Source: an uncultured Dialister sp.
GTDB taxonomy: Bacteria; Bacillota; Negativicutes; Veillonellales; Dialisteraceae
Length of the DNA: 22,082 nt
Direction: 5' to 3'
Assembly (NCBI GenBank): GCA_900545365.1
Contig: UQYL01000023.1
Location: 1-22,082, forward strand
The position numbers and the translations under genes were made by a program. Positions 1 to 7,336 of the stretch are shown one piece after another. Position 1 is the stretch's first letter. Each line of letters opens with the position of its first letter. Under the pieces are notes generated by a model. That model was not told the DNA's origin and searched no databases. It saw only the letters and a program-made list of their open reading frames with translations.

Positions 1-13
1 ATGAAGCCTCAAA

Positions 14-30
14 TGCAGCTCGGAGCTGCA
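14..30. repeat. Perfect 8-bp inverted repeat, function unknown
   Basis: TGCAGCTC and GAGCTGCA flank a single G, so the transcript could form a hairpin only with a distorted tip. No T-run follows on either side, so it does not look like an intrinsic terminator. The rest of 1-209 holds no gene I can support: the short open frames there lack good start contexts or run through the terminator at 210-244. Confidence 0.35.
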
Positions 31-209
31 GAATGAATATAGAAAAATGTAGCTCTCACGGCAGCGAAGGATGTGGGTCTGCATCGAAAGGGGCGTCGAG
101 GAACGCGCCGCAAATGAATCCTGCGCAGTCCGGAAAACATGCGCCTGCATTCGCTCCGGCGGAGCAGCGCCGCATTTCCGCGGCGGTGCCCCGAAAAAGG
201 GTCCATAAA

Positions 210-244
210 AAAGAGCATCTCTCTTTACTGATGAGATGCTCTTT
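210..244 (-). terminator. Intrinsic terminator of the homocysteine methyltransferase gene
   Basis: An AAAGAGCATCTC / GAGATGCTCTTT stem with a 10-base loop lies directly after the stop codon at 247-249. A-rich and T-rich edges on the two sides allow it to work in both directions. A similar stem sequence (AAAGAGCA...TGCTCTTT) recurs at 9601-9628. Confidence 0.85.
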
Positions 245-246
245 CT

Positions 247-1167
247 TTACGGCTTCATTGTTTCCCTCGCCCGCACGAGGGCGCGGACGGTCTCCGGCGA
301 TGTGCGGCAGCATCCGCCGATGATGCGCGCGCCTGCCCGATTCCACACCGGAGCGAGCGCCCCGAAGTCCGACGGCGCGCCTTCCCACGCGCAGGTCTCT
401 TCGTTCCAGGTCTCTCCCGAATTGGGATAGACGATGACCGGCTTTCCCGCGGCGCGGAAGCGGCCGATGAGAGCGGCGATGTGCGCCGGCGCGGTGCAGT
501 TCGCGCCGATGGCGGCGATCTGCGGGATACCTGCCAGAAAGGCGGCGCAATCTTCCGCCCGGTCTCCGGCGCAGGTCGTTTCTCCGTCCCGGCAGGAGAA
601 GGAGAGCCATGCCGAACCCGCGGGCAGAGCGGATACGGCGTCCGCTATGGCTTCCGCTTCCGCCAGGGAAGGCACAGTCTCGAAGGCGAGGAGATCCGGC
701 GCTTCGTCGGCGAGGATCAGCGCCCGCTCCCGGTGGAAATCGGCGAGTTCCCGCCGGGAGAGGTCATAGTGCCCGCTGTATTCGGAGCCGTCCGCGAGGT
801 ACGCCCCGTAAGGCCCGGCGGAGGCGGCGGCCAGCGCGCGGCGGCCTGTTTCCGCTTCGTATTCGTCCCGCGCCCGTTTTACGAGGCGCACCGCGAGACG
901 GAGAAGGCGCTCCGCTTCTTTCCGGGAGCATCCCTTCGCCATGAATCCGGGGATCGTCGCCTGATAGCCTGCGGAAGTGATGATGTCGGCTCCCGCTTCA
1001 AGGTAGCTCCGATGGACGCGGAGGATGGCTTCCGGCGCTTCCATGAGGGCCCTCGCCGACCAGAGGGGATCGGCCAGATCCATGCCCGCCCGTTCCAGTT
1101 CTGTGGCGAGCGCTCCGTCCAGCACGAGGAACGGCGTATTTTTCAGTGCTTCCGCCAGTCTGTTCAT
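247..1167 (-). CDS. mmuM: Homocysteine S-methyltransferase
   Basis: A 306-residue protein, close to the family length of about 310. It should transfer a methyl group from S-methylmethionine or S-adenosylmethionine to homocysteine, giving methionine in the cytoplasm. The N-terminus has the LDGALATELE motif (16-25). The three zinc-binding cysteines are visible: C224 in GANCT and C286/C287 in GGCCRT. The start at 1167 is supported by an AGGAG seven bases upstream. The gene follows the jag terminator by about 50 bp on the same strand and has its own strong terminator, so it is probably a separate unit. No SAM or T-box riboswitch fits into the short leader. The methyl donor is inferred from the family. 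MmuM-type is more likely than the methylcobalamin-dependent MetH-type because the protein is a single short domain. Confidence 0.93.
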   Translation of the reverse strand: MNRLAEALKNTPFLVLDGALATELERAGMDLADPLWSARALMEAPEAILRVHRSYLEAGADIITSAGYQATIPGFMAKGCSRKEAERLLRLAVRLVKRARDEYEAETGRRALAAASAGPYGAYLADGSEYSGHYDLSRRELADFHRERALILADEAPDLLAFETVPSLAEAEAIADAVSALPAGSAWLSFSCRDGETTCAGDRAEDCAAFLAGIPQIAAIGANCTAPAHIAALIGRFRAAGKPVIVYPNSGETWNEETCAWEGAPSDFGALAPVWNRAGARIIGGCCRTSPETVRALVRARETMKP

Positions 1168-1217
1168 TTCCTGTCTCCTCCCGGGAAGATTCTCTTCAAA
1201 ATGCCGCGCAGGGCAGC

Positions 1218-1242
1218 AAAAAACAGCGGGTCTCCCCGCTGT
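1218..1242 (-). terminator. Intrinsic terminator of the rpmH-jag operon
   Basis: An 8-bp perfect stem ACAGCGGG / CCCGCTGT (1223-1230 and 1235-1242) encloses a four-base loop and is followed, on the minus strand, by a run of T. It begins 5 bases past the jag stop codon. Confidence 0.9.
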
Positions 1243-1246
1243 CTCT

Positions 1247-2140
1247 TTATTTCAGACGGATCACCACGTGGCGTCCGGAGCCTTCTCCTTCGCTGTCCGT
1301 GACGATGTCCGGATCGGCCTGGAGGGCCAGATGGATGATGCGCCGTTCTCCCGGCTCCATCGGTTCGAGTTCGACAGATTCGCCGGTACGCTTCGCTTTT
1401 TCCGCCAGGCGCTTCGCCAGCGCGGTCAGGGTCTGCTCGCGGCGGGAGCGGTAATTCTCCACGTCGAGCATGACGAAGTAGCGGTGATGGTAGAGCCGTC
1501 CCGCGGCGAGATTGGTCAGGTACTGGATCGCGTTCAGCGTCTGGCCGTGCTTGCCGATGAGGATGCCCAGGCCTTTGCCGCGGAGATTCAGAAGGATCCG
1601 TTCTTCATTGACCATTTTTTCCATGGTCACATCGAGATCCATGCCTTTGAATACGCCGGCGAGGAATTTTTTCGCTTCTTCCGCGGTCTCATTCTGTTCT
1701 TCCGAGGAGAAGGGACGTTCTTCCCGCGCCTTCGCGGGCGCTTCTTCGTCCGCTTCTTCGTTCTTTGCTTCTTCCGCCGTTTCTTCCGCGGGCGCTTCCG
1801 TTTCCGCTTCGGCCGGAACCGCTTCTTCGGCTTCCGTTTCTTCCGGCTCTTTTGCTTCTGCCGGTTCCGCCGCTTCAGCGGCTTCTTCCGCTTCTGCCGT
1901 TTCGGCCGGCACCGCGGCCGCTTCGCTCACGAGCTGGCGCACCGCTTTTTCCAGGTCTTCCCGGCTGTCCTCCGCGGAGACGTCCACCACGGCCTGTTTC
2001 CGGCGGAGCAGCCCGAAGAGTCCTCCCGACGGTTCTTCCACCACGTGGACGATCGCTTCCGCGCGGGTGATACCCAGCTGTGCCAGGCCTTCCGCTACGG
2101 CTTCTTCCACGGTCTTACCGGTGACACGTACAGTTCTCAT
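1247..2140 (-). CDS. jag: Jag/KhpB RNA-binding protein (Jag_N-KH-R3H)
   Basis: A 297-residue cytoplasmic RNA-binding protein, usually encoded next to yidC and in many Firmicutes a partner of KhpA that affects cell envelope growth. Domains in order: Jag_N at about 1-55 (with GGLFGLLRRKQA), a long linker at about 76-150 built almost only of Glu, Ala and Pro, a KH domain at about 155-228 with the GKHG loop at 196-199, and R3H at about 231-297 with the R266-x3-H270 signature. The start codon overlaps the yidC stop by four bases (ATGA), indicating translational coupling. The acidic linker is the odd feature; it makes the protein longer than a minimal Jag of about 210 residues. Confidence 0.95.
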   Translation of the reverse strand: MRTVRVTGKTVEEAVAEGLAQLGITRAEAIVHVVEEPSGGLFGLLRRKQAVVDVSAEDSREDLEKAVRQLVSEAAAVPAETAEAEEAAEAAEPAEAKEPEETEAEEAVPAEAETEAPAEETAEEAKNEEADEEAPAKAREERPFSSEEQNETAEEAKKFLAGVFKGMDLDVTMEKMVNEERILLNLRGKGLGILIGKHGQTLNAIQYLTNLAAGRLYHHRYFVMLDVENYRSRREQTLTALAKRLAEKAKRTGESVELEPMEPGERRIIHLALQADPDIVTDSEGEGSGRHVVIRLK

Positions 2141-3075
2141 TTTTCTTCCTCTTTTCCCGGAACTTCCGCTTTTGCCGCTTCCGGCGCTTCTTCGGCCGCT
2201 TCGTTCGGCGTTTCTTTCGTTTCTTTTTCCTTCGCCGGTCCGCCGTCTTTATCTGCCTGTTCTTCCGCCGGTCTCTTCGCGCGTTTCTTCTTCGGCGCTT
2301 CTTCCGCTTTTTCCGCCTGTTTCTTCACGGCGCGGCGCTTCTTCGGCGCCTCGTCTTTCTTCGGCGTGCGGACAGTGACGACGCCTTTTCTCGCGTCGGC
2401 CAGGCGGGCCGTCATTTCACTGCGGAACATGATGGTCTGCTGCACGAACTGGAATACATTGCACACGACCCAGTAAATGACGAGGCCGCTGGGGAAGGTG
2501 ATGCTGATGTAGCCGATGAAAAGGGGCATGATGTAGAGCATCGTCTTCTGGGAGCCCTGTACGTTCTTCGGCGTGGTCTGCCAGGAGATGACCCATGTGG
2601 AGAGCGCCGCCAGCGCCGGCAGGATGTAGGTCGTGTCCGGAGCGGCGAGGCTGTCCAGCCAGAGGAAGCTCTCGTGGGCCGGATCGTAGGGGAAGCCCAT
2701 GAGCGCGTAGTAAATGGAGATCAGGAAAGGCATCTGGATGAGCAGCGGCAGGCAGCCCGCGGCAGGGGAAATGTGATTTTCCCGGTAGAGGCGCTGCATT
2801 TCCGAGCTGATCTTGGCGCGGTCGCCTTTGTATTTTTTCTGGATGGCCTGGATCTTCGGCTGCAGCTCCTGCATGCCTTTCATGGAGCGGATCTGCTTCA
2901 CAGCGAGCGGCAGCAGCGCCACTTTGATGATCACCGTCAGCACGATGATGGCGATGCCGTAGCTGGGGAATCCGAAGTCATTGCTCATCTGGTAGCAGAA
3001 CTGGAGCGCCCCGCGCATGACGTCCGCCAGGACGCCCACGAGCCACGCCAGCACTGGGATCTGAAAATCTGACAT
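2137..3075 (-). CDS. yidC: Membrane protein insertase YidC/OxaA
   Basis: A 312-residue insertase that places proteins in the inner membrane with or without SecYEG. It is the short form: no large periplasmic P1 domain and five predicted membrane spans (near 8-30, 38-58, 108-127, 148-165 and 178-207). K51, in VLTVIIKVALLPL, occupies the place of the conserved positively charged groove residue, which is arginine in Bacillus and E. coli. Residues 221-312 form a long Lys/Glu/Ala-rich cytoplasmic tail. No lipobox is seen. The start at 3075 has AAGGAG nine bases upstream. It lies between yidD (149 bp upstream) and jag (4-bp overlap), the usual order. Confidence 0.96.
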   Translation of the reverse strand: MSDFQIPVLAWLVGVLADVMRGALQFCYQMSNDFGFPSYGIAIIVLTVIIKVALLPLAVKQIRSMKGMQELQPKIQAIQKKYKGDRAKISSEMQRLYRENHISPAAGCLPLLIQMPFLISIYYALMGFPYDPAHESFLWLDSLAAPDTTYILPALAALSTWVISWQTTPKNVQGSQKTMLYIMPLFIGYISITFPSGLVIYWVVCNVFQFVQQTIMFRSEMTARLADARKGVVTVRTPKKDEAPKKRRAVKKQAEKAEEAPKKKRAKRPAEEQADKDGGPAKEKETKETPNEAAEEAPEAAKAEVPGKEEEK

Positions 3076-3224
3076 ATGTTGTTACTCCTTACGCGCGGCC
3101 TTCATTTCATCCGCGCTTCACATCGGGCACAGCCCTTTTCTCATGGAAAAGCCGTCTTCCGCGCAGGCTGGATTTCATCCGCCCGGAAGTCCGGCAAAAG
3201 TTCAAAAAAGAAAAATGCAGCCCC

Positions 3225-3434
3225 TCACGGTACGGGATCGTAGCCGCCTTTATGAAAAGGGTGGCATTTTGAGATCCGCTTCACTGCGAGCCAGCTGCCT
3301 TTGACAGGACCATATTTTTGAATTGCTTCCAGAGCGTACTCGCTGCACGTCGGGGTGAACCGGCAGCACGGCGGCTTGAGCGGCGAAATGTACTTCTGAT
3401 AGAAACGGATCGCTCTGATCAGACACGTTTTCAT
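3225..3434 (-). CDS. yidD: Membrane protein insertion efficiency factor YidD
   Basis: A 69-residue protein of the small YidD family (about 70-85 residues), thought to assist YidC-dependent insertion at the inner membrane. Diagnostic motifs are IRFYQKYISPLKPPCCRF, the CSEYALEAIQKYG segment and the C-terminal CHPFHKGGYDPVP. The chosen ATG at 3434 gives the family-like N-terminus MKTCLIRAIRFYQ. It overlaps the rnpA stop by four bases and has GGAGG seven bases upstream. An in-frame upstream extension to 3545 lies inside rnpA and has no family similarity. Coupling to rnpA implies co-translation. Confidence 0.94.
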   Translation of the reverse strand: MKTCLIRAIRFYQKYISPLKPPCCRFTPTCSEYALEAIQKYGPVKGSWLAVKRISKCHPFHKGGYDPVP

Positions 3435-3817
3435 CCTTTTGCCTCCAGCATGCCGGCTTTGCGCCACAGAGCGAGGACGGCTTTTTCCGCCTCCGCATAG
3501 GACGCGCGGGTCAGAAAGGCCCCTGCCAGGAAGACCGCTTCCCATCCGCCGGAAAGCTCGTGCCGGTGCAGCCGGTAGACTTCCTTCATCAGACGGCGCG
3601 CCCGGTTCCGCGCGAAAGCATGGCCGATCTTCTTCGTCGTCACGAATCCGATCCTCGTCGGCCTCGCCGGCACTCTCACTGCGTACAGAAGGCCGGCCCG
3701 GTTGCTGATACGCTTCCCGCGGGTATAGATCCTGCGATAGTCCCCGCTGCGGCGGATGCGGGACTCCCGGGGCAGCGTGTACCGCTGTCTTTCCCCGTCC
3801 ATCTTGCGATCAGGCAC
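3431..3817 (-). CDS. rnpA: Ribonuclease P protein component
   Basis: A 128-residue protein subunit of RNase P, which matures the 5' ends of tRNAs together with the rnpB RNA. The family signature is the basic segment FARNRARRLMKEVYR (RNR motif), preceded by RIGFVTTKKIGHA. The most likely start is GTG at 3817: it overlaps the end of rpmH by 8 bases and has AAAGG six bases upstream. ATG at 3802 (giving MDGERQRYTL) is an alternative and would shorten the protein to 123 residues. Order and overlaps with rpmH and yidD are those of the conserved cluster. Confidence 0.94.
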   Translation of the reverse strand: MPDRKMDGERQRYTLPRESRIRRSGDYRRIYTRGKRISNRAGLLYAVRVPARPTRIGFVTTKKIGHAFARNRARRLMKEVYRLHRHELSGGWEAVFLAGAFLTRASYAEAEKAVLALWRKAGMLEAKG

Positions 3818-3947
3818 TCAGTACCTTTCTGCCTTTCGCTCTTCTTCTCTTCAGCACGATGCGGCCTGCGCGGGTCTTCATGCGGGCGCGGAAGCCGTGG
3901 GTGCGTTTTCTCCAGGTATTGTTCGGCTGGAACGTCATTTTTGCCAT
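3810..3947 (-). CDS. rpmH: Ribosomal protein bL34
   Basis: A 45-residue, very basic protein containing TFQPNNTWRKRTHGFRARM and ending KRRRAKGRKVLSA, which is unmistakable bL34 of the large ribosomal subunit. The start at 3947 (MAKMTFQPN) is chosen because GGAGG lies eight bases upstream. The internal ATG at 3938, the usual MTFQPN start, would be 17 bases from it. First gene of the rpmH-rnpA-yidD-yidC-jag unit, transcribed from the consensus promoter at 4007-4035. Confidence 0.97.
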   Translation of the reverse strand: MAKMTFQPNNTWRKRTHGFRARMKTRAGRIVLKRRRAKGRKVLSA

Positions 3948-4006
3948 GTGTCACACCTCCTTACTTATGCCATGGCAGTGTCTTCTTCGTACACTGTAAC
4001 AGACTA

Positions 4007-4035
4007 ATTATAATAAATGCGCCGCCGGGTGTCAA
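4007..4035 (-). promoter_or_regulatory. Full-consensus sigma70-type promoter of rpmH
   Basis: On the minus strand TTGACA (4030-4035), a 17-base spacer and TATAAT (4007-4012) match the consensus at all twelve positions. The leader to the rpmH start is about 55 bases. The promoter lies in the short gap after the EamA gene ending at 4053, which shows no terminator of its own. Confidence 0.9.
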
Positions 4036-4052
4036 TGAAAAATGCTTGACTT

Positions 4053-4913
4053 TTACCGGGTCCGCCACAGGAGGAGGGCGCTGCCGCCGACGATGGCCGC
4101 GCCGCCGATCCACGACCAGACGGTGAGCACTTCGCCCCAGAAAAGCCATCCCGCCAGGATGTGGAAGAGAATGGCCGTGTACATGACGAAGGAAATGATG
4201 ACGGAATGCACGTGCTGGCATCCCCAGGTGAAGGCCATCTGCGCGGTGATGGCCGTGACGGACAGCCCCAGCACCCAGAGCCATTCCACACCCTCCGGCC
4301 ACACGAAGCCCGTGAAGGGGATGAGCGCCGCGCCGCCGAGCATGCTGTAGAACTGGAAATAGAAGACCAGCTCCCCGCCGGAATGGCGGCGCGGGTCTTC
4401 CGTGAGTCTGCCGATGCAGATGTACGCCCCCGCGGCGAAGACCGCCGACAGGAGCCCGATGAGAGCGTACCCGTTGAAGGCGCTGAAATTCCACACCTGC
4501 ATGACGCACGCCGCGCCCGCCGCGATGACCGCGAGGGGCAGCGCCACATGGCCGCCGGGATTGTTTTTCAGAAAGAACGGAGACAGGAGATACACGAAAA
4601 AGGCCGACAGTTCCGTGAGGATCTCCGCGTCGCCCAGCGTGAGCCCCTTGAGGGCAATGAAAAAGAGCAGGATGCTGAAGCCGCCGGTGAATCCCCGCAG
4701 GTGGAGGAGCATCGTGTCCTTCCCCGAAAAAACGGGGCGCGCCTCCTGCCGGGCGATGAAAGGAAGGAAAAGGAGCCCTATGGCTCCGCGGAGGAACGTG
4801 AGCTCCCCCGAGCTCATCCGCCCCAGCGCCTTCGCAAATACATCCATTCCCGTAAAAAGCACCGCCGCCAGCATGGCCGCGAAGATCCCCAGCGTTGCCG
4901 AGCGTTGTCTCAT
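4053..4913 (-). CDS. DMT-superfamily (EamA) transporter
   Basis: A 286-residue inner-membrane protein with about ten hydrophobic spans arranged as two EamA repeats, typical for the 280-300-residue family. Such proteins export amino acids, metabolites or drugs by proton exchange; the substrate cannot be read from sequence. The first repeat begins IFAAMLAAVLFTGMDVFAKAL. The start at 4913 has GGAGGAG close upstream and a fitting promoter at 4950-4978. It is divergent from the TauE-like gene. It is not closely similar by eye to the two EamA genes at 6461-8229. No terminator is visible before the rpmH promoter, so readthrough into rpmH is possible. Confidence 0.88.
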   Translation of the reverse strand: MRQRSATLGIFAAMLAAVLFTGMDVFAKALGRMSSGELTFLRGAIGLLFLPFIARQEARPVFSGKDTMLLHLRGFTGGFSILLFFIALKGLTLGDAEILTELSAFFVYLLSPFFLKNNPGGHVALPLAVIAAGAACVMQVWNFSAFNGYALIGLLSAVFAAGAYICIGRLTEDPRRHSGGELVFYFQFYSMLGGAALIPFTGFVWPEGVEWLWVLGLSVTAITAQMAFTWGCQHVHSVIISFVMYTAILFHILAGWLFWGEVLTVWSWIGGAAIVGGSALLLWRTR

Positions 4914-4949
4914 CGGTCTCCTCCTCTCAAATTTCTGTTTTTCCGCCTC

Positions 4950-4978
4950 ATCTTACCTGATGAAGCGCGCCGCCGCAA
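4950..4978 (-). promoter_or_regulatory. Predicted promoter of the EamA gene at 4053-4913
   Basis: TTGCGG (4973-4978) and TAAGAT (4950-4955) are separated by 17 bases on the minus strand, about 37 bases before the start codon. The -35 matches four and the -10 five of six consensus bases. Confidence 0.55.
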
Positions 4979-5028
4979 GAGAGCCGCCCGTCTCCCGCCG
5001 CGTCCGCCGGAGACGCCCCGCCAAAAGC

Positions 5029-5057
5029 GGGACAAGCGGCGCGGGAAGATATATAAT
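5029..5057 (+). promoter_or_regulatory. Predicted promoter of the TauE/SafE-like gene
   Basis: A perfect TATAAT lies at 5052-5057. A weak GGGACA lies at 5029-5034, 17 bases before it. It is 33 bases upstream of the GTG start at 5091, in the divergent gap with the EamA gene. Confidence 0.5.
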
Positions 5058-5090
5058 AGAAAAAATTCTTTTAGAAAGGATGTGCCGCCG

Positions 5091-5858
5091 GTGCCTGTCG
5101 AATGTCTTCCCTTCATCGGTTTCCTCGCGGGGCTCCTGGTCATCTCCTTCGGAGGCGGGGGCGGCGCGATCTACGTGGGCGTGCTCACCGCGCTCTGCGG
5201 CGTGCCGCCGGAGCTGGCCGCCTCCACGTCGCTCGCCACCATCATCCCCACCACCTTCGCCGGGGCATTCGGCCATTTCCGCGCGGGCAATGTGGACCTG
5301 CGCCTGGCGGGGCTTCTCCTTCTCAGCATCATCCCCGGCACCCTCATCGGCACATGGTGCTCCGCGTACATTCCGGAAAGCATTTACTACCTCATCTCCG
5401 CGGCGTGCCTCCTCGTCTTCTCCACGCAGATGCTGTGGACCCTCATCCGGCAGAAAGGGCAGCCCCTCCGCCGGCCGGGGCAGAAACTCACCGCGAAAGA
5501 GACCGCCGAAGCGTCCTTCTTCGGGCTCCTTTCCGGCCTCATGACGGGCGCCATCGGCCTTTCCGGCGGCGGCCCCATCACGGCGGCGCTCTTCCTGCTC
5601 CGCTGCCCCGCGCTGCGCACGGTAGGCACCTCCGTGGCGGTCATTTCCCTCATGTCTCTCACGGGATTCCTGGGACACCTCACCATGGGCCACATCGACT
5701 GGCGGCTCGTGGCGCTCCTCGCCTCCGGCACCATCACGGGCGCCCTCGCCGCGCCGCCCCTCCTCTCCCGCCTCGGCAAAGAACGGGCGGAGAAAGTCAT
5801 CCGCCCCCTCATCATCACGGTAAATTACATCCTGGGCGTGCTCACCCTCATGAAATGA
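5091..5858 (+). CDS. TauE/SafE family anion permease
   Basis: A 255-residue hydrophobic protein with about eight membrane spans in two halves, the usual size for the TauE/SafE (DUF81) family. The family contains sulfite, sulfoacetate and related organic-anion exporters; the substrate here is unknown. Characteristic features are the glycine-rich stretch FGGGGGAIYVGVL, TSLATIIPTTFAGAFGHFRAGNVD in the first half, and GAIGLSGGGPITAALF with a TSVAV segment in the second. GTG at 5091 is chosen because AAAGGA is ten bases upstream; GTG at 5082 is in frame but only one base from that site. The frame stays open far to the left, but that part is antisense to the EamA gene and not coding. Confidence 0.88.
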   Translation: MPVECLPFIGFLAGLLVISFGGGGGAIYVGVLTALCGVPPELAASTSLATIIPTTFAGAFGHFRAGNVDLRLAGLLLLSIIPGTLIGTWCSAYIPESIYYLISAACLLVFSTQMLWTLIRQKGQPLRRPGQKLTAKETAEASFFGLLSGLMTGAIGLSGGGPITAALFLLRCPALRTVGTSVAVISLMSLTGFLGHLTMGHIDWRLVALLASGTITGALAAPPLLSRLGKERAEKVIRPLIITVNYILGVLTLMK

Positions 5859-5883
5859 TATTTCCTTCCCCATCATTTCCCTA

Positions 5884-5889
5884 TATAAT
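5884..5889 (+). promoter_or_regulatory. Candidate -10 box of the YbjN-like gene
   Basis: TATAAT lies in a short AT-rich gap 44 bases before the start codon at 5934. The base run at the expected -35 position is a poor match, so this call rests on the -10 alone. Confidence 0.35.
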
Positions 5890-5933
5890 AAATAAAATAC
5901 ATACCTTTATACATTGACCAGAAGGAGGCTCCC

Positions 5934-6407
5934 ATGGCCGACACCAGAAAAAACAACAAAGCGCCGCTCCTCGACGCGTACTTTGAAAAAGAAGGGCTCC
6001 ATTTCTTCCAGAAACGCCCCCTCGGCGACGGGGAAGACACCGCGGTCTACCTCACCGCCATTCCCGCCGCGGGGCACCGGCTCCTCACCGCCGTCCTCAC
6101 GGACAGCTCCATCTACGCCAACATCCGCTGCCACCTGGGCGGGCGCGCCTGGGGCAAAGCCGACGACGGAGCGTACCTCGAATTCCTCCGGAAGCTGAAC
6201 GCCGCCCACGCCTTCTTCAAGTACGCCGCGAACCAGCAGGGCGGCCTCTATGTCGATATCTGCATCCCCGCGCGGGACGATCATTTCGAGCCCGCCATGA
6301 TCCGCACGGCCATGAATCTCCTCGTGTACCACCTGGGCGAGGAATACGCCAGCATCCTCCCCTGGCTCGACGAAGTGGGAGACGCGGAAAAAGAACTGAA
6401 CCGCTGA
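5934..6407 (+). CDS. YbjN-domain-like protein
   Basis: A 157-residue soluble protein with no signal peptide or membrane span. A beta-rich N-terminal half is followed by helices (AYLEFLRKLNAAHAFFKY) and then YVDICIPARDD, ending in a helical segment. This pattern and length resemble YbjN-like proteins, whose fold is related to type III secretion chaperones. The assignment is by pattern only and the function is unknown. AAGGAGG ends five bases before the ATG. It is a single gene, ended by the terminator at 6413-6452, and lies between the TauE-like gene and the EamA pair, which gives no functional hint. Confidence 0.7.
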   Translation: MADTRKNNKAPLLDAYFEKEGLHFFQKRPLGDGEDTAVYLTAIPAAGHRLLTAVLTDSSIYANIRCHLGGRAWGKADDGAYLEFLRKLNAAHAFFKYAANQQGGLYVDICIPARDDHFEPAMIRTAMNLLVYHLGEEYASILPWLDEVGDAEKELNR

Positions 6408-6412
6408 CACGC

Positions 6413-6452
6413 AAAAAAGGCGGCAGCCCCGAAAAGGACTGCCGCCTTTTTT
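6413..6452. terminator. Bidirectional terminator between convergent genes
   Basis: A perfect 14-bp stem, AAAAAAGGCGGCAG / CTGCCGCCTTTTTT (6413-6426 and 6439-6452), carries T-runs in both orientations. It serves the YbjN-like gene on the plus strand and the EamA gene ending at 6461 on the minus strand. Confidence 0.93.
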
Positions 6453-6460
6453 ATTGCGTT

Positions 6461-7336
6461 TTATCCTCTCCGGGTCACCGCAGCCACCGCCAGGATGACC
6501 GCCGCCGCCCCGGCGCACTCCGCGCCGCCGAAGGTCATGCCGAGGAATACCGCGGAAAAGAGAATGGAAGACAACGGCTCCAGCGAATTCAGGAGGCTCG
6601 CCTCCGGAGGCTCGATATATTCCACGCTGGAAATATACAGCCAGAACGCCAGCGCCGTGCCGAAGACGATGACGAAAGCGAGCGAAGCCAGCGCCGCGCC
6701 GTCCCACAGGCCGGGCGGGGAAAAGAGCCCCGCCGTCGGCGCGAGCGTGACGCCGCCGATGAGCATGCCCCAGCCCACCACGAGGGACGACGGATACCGG
6801 CGGATCATCGCCTTCGGCTGCACCGTATAAAACGCCGCGCCCGCCGCCGAGAGGAGCCCCCAGAAAAGCGCCTCTTCGGAAATGGCGAGCGTCCCCCATT
6901 CGCCGCGCGTCACCAGGAGCGCCACCCCGCCCACCGCGAGAACGAGCGCCGCCAACACCCGCGCCCCGGGCATCCGCCTCTCCGTCAGCGCCGTCCACAG
7001 GATGACCAGGATCGGCATCGTGTACTGGAGGATCGTCGCCGTCGCCGCGTTGCTGAGAGCGATCGCCGCGAAATAGGTGTACTGCACGCCGATCATGCCG
7101 AGCACGCCGAAAAGAAGGAGGGACAGCGCCTTCTCCCGCCAGATGGGGAAGAGCCGCTCCCCCCGCTGCGCCGTGAGCGCCAGCAGGAGCACCCCGGCGC
7201 CGATCATGCGCGCCGCCGAGAGCCACTCCGGCGTCACGCCCTTATCCTGCAAAAGCACCTGCCCGGCGATGCCCGACGCGCCCCAGAGCACCGAGCCCGC
7301 CGCGGCGAGGGCCGCTCCCTTCCCGTGCGCCTTCAT
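6461..7336 (-). CDS. EamA/DMT transporter, second gene of a coupled pair
   Basis: A 291-residue protein with about ten membrane spans and two EamA repeats (first: AAAGSVLWGASGIAGQVLL; second begins near EEALFWGLLSAAGAAFYTV). A probable exporter in the inner membrane, substrate unknown. ATG at 7336 overlaps the stop of the upstream EamA gene by four bases (ATGA); an in-frame extension to 7747 would run inside that gene and is not hydrophobic like a transporter. The four-base overlap implies equal, coupled translation, so the two could act as a heterodimer or as paralogues with related substrates. Confidence 0.88.
   Translation of the reverse strand: MKAHGKGAALAAAGSVLWGASGIAGQVLLQDKGVTPEWLSAARMIGAGVLLLALTAQRGERLFPIWREKALSLLLFGVLGMIGVQYTYFAAIALSNAATATILQYTMPILVILWTALTERRMPGARVLAALVLAVGGVALLVTRGEWGTLAISEEALFWGLLSAAGAAFYTVQPKAMIRRYPSSLVVGWGMLIGGVTLAPTAGLFSPPGLWDGAALASLAFVIVFGTALAFWLYISSVEYIEPPEASLLNSLEPLSSILFSAVFLGMTFGGAECAGAAAVILAVAAVTRRG

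Noticed and set aside
33..323. Plus-strand frame of 96 codons with a possible GGAG site
   Set aside because: It runs through the terminator at 210-244 and into the antisense of the homocysteine methyltransferase gene, and its composition is low in structure. The counterpart on the other strand (9-218) has no ribosome binding site.
1168..1246. SAM or T-box riboswitch before the methionine-related gene
   Set aside because: The gap after the jag terminator is only about 50 bases, too short for either, and shows no matching motif.
1025..2476. Long plus-strand frame of 483 codons
   Set aside because: It is antisense to jag and yidC. Its Phe/Arg-rich sequence is the shadow of the Glu/Lys/Ala-rich regions of those genes.
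3948..4052. Replication origin with DnaA boxes
   Set aside because: No TTATCCACA-like cluster is present in the gap next to rpmH.
4161..5090. Upstream part of the plus-strand frame leading into the TauE-like gene
   Set aside because: Charged, low-complexity, antisense to the EamA gene, and it would cover the TauE promoter; the GTG at 5091 has a ribosome binding site.
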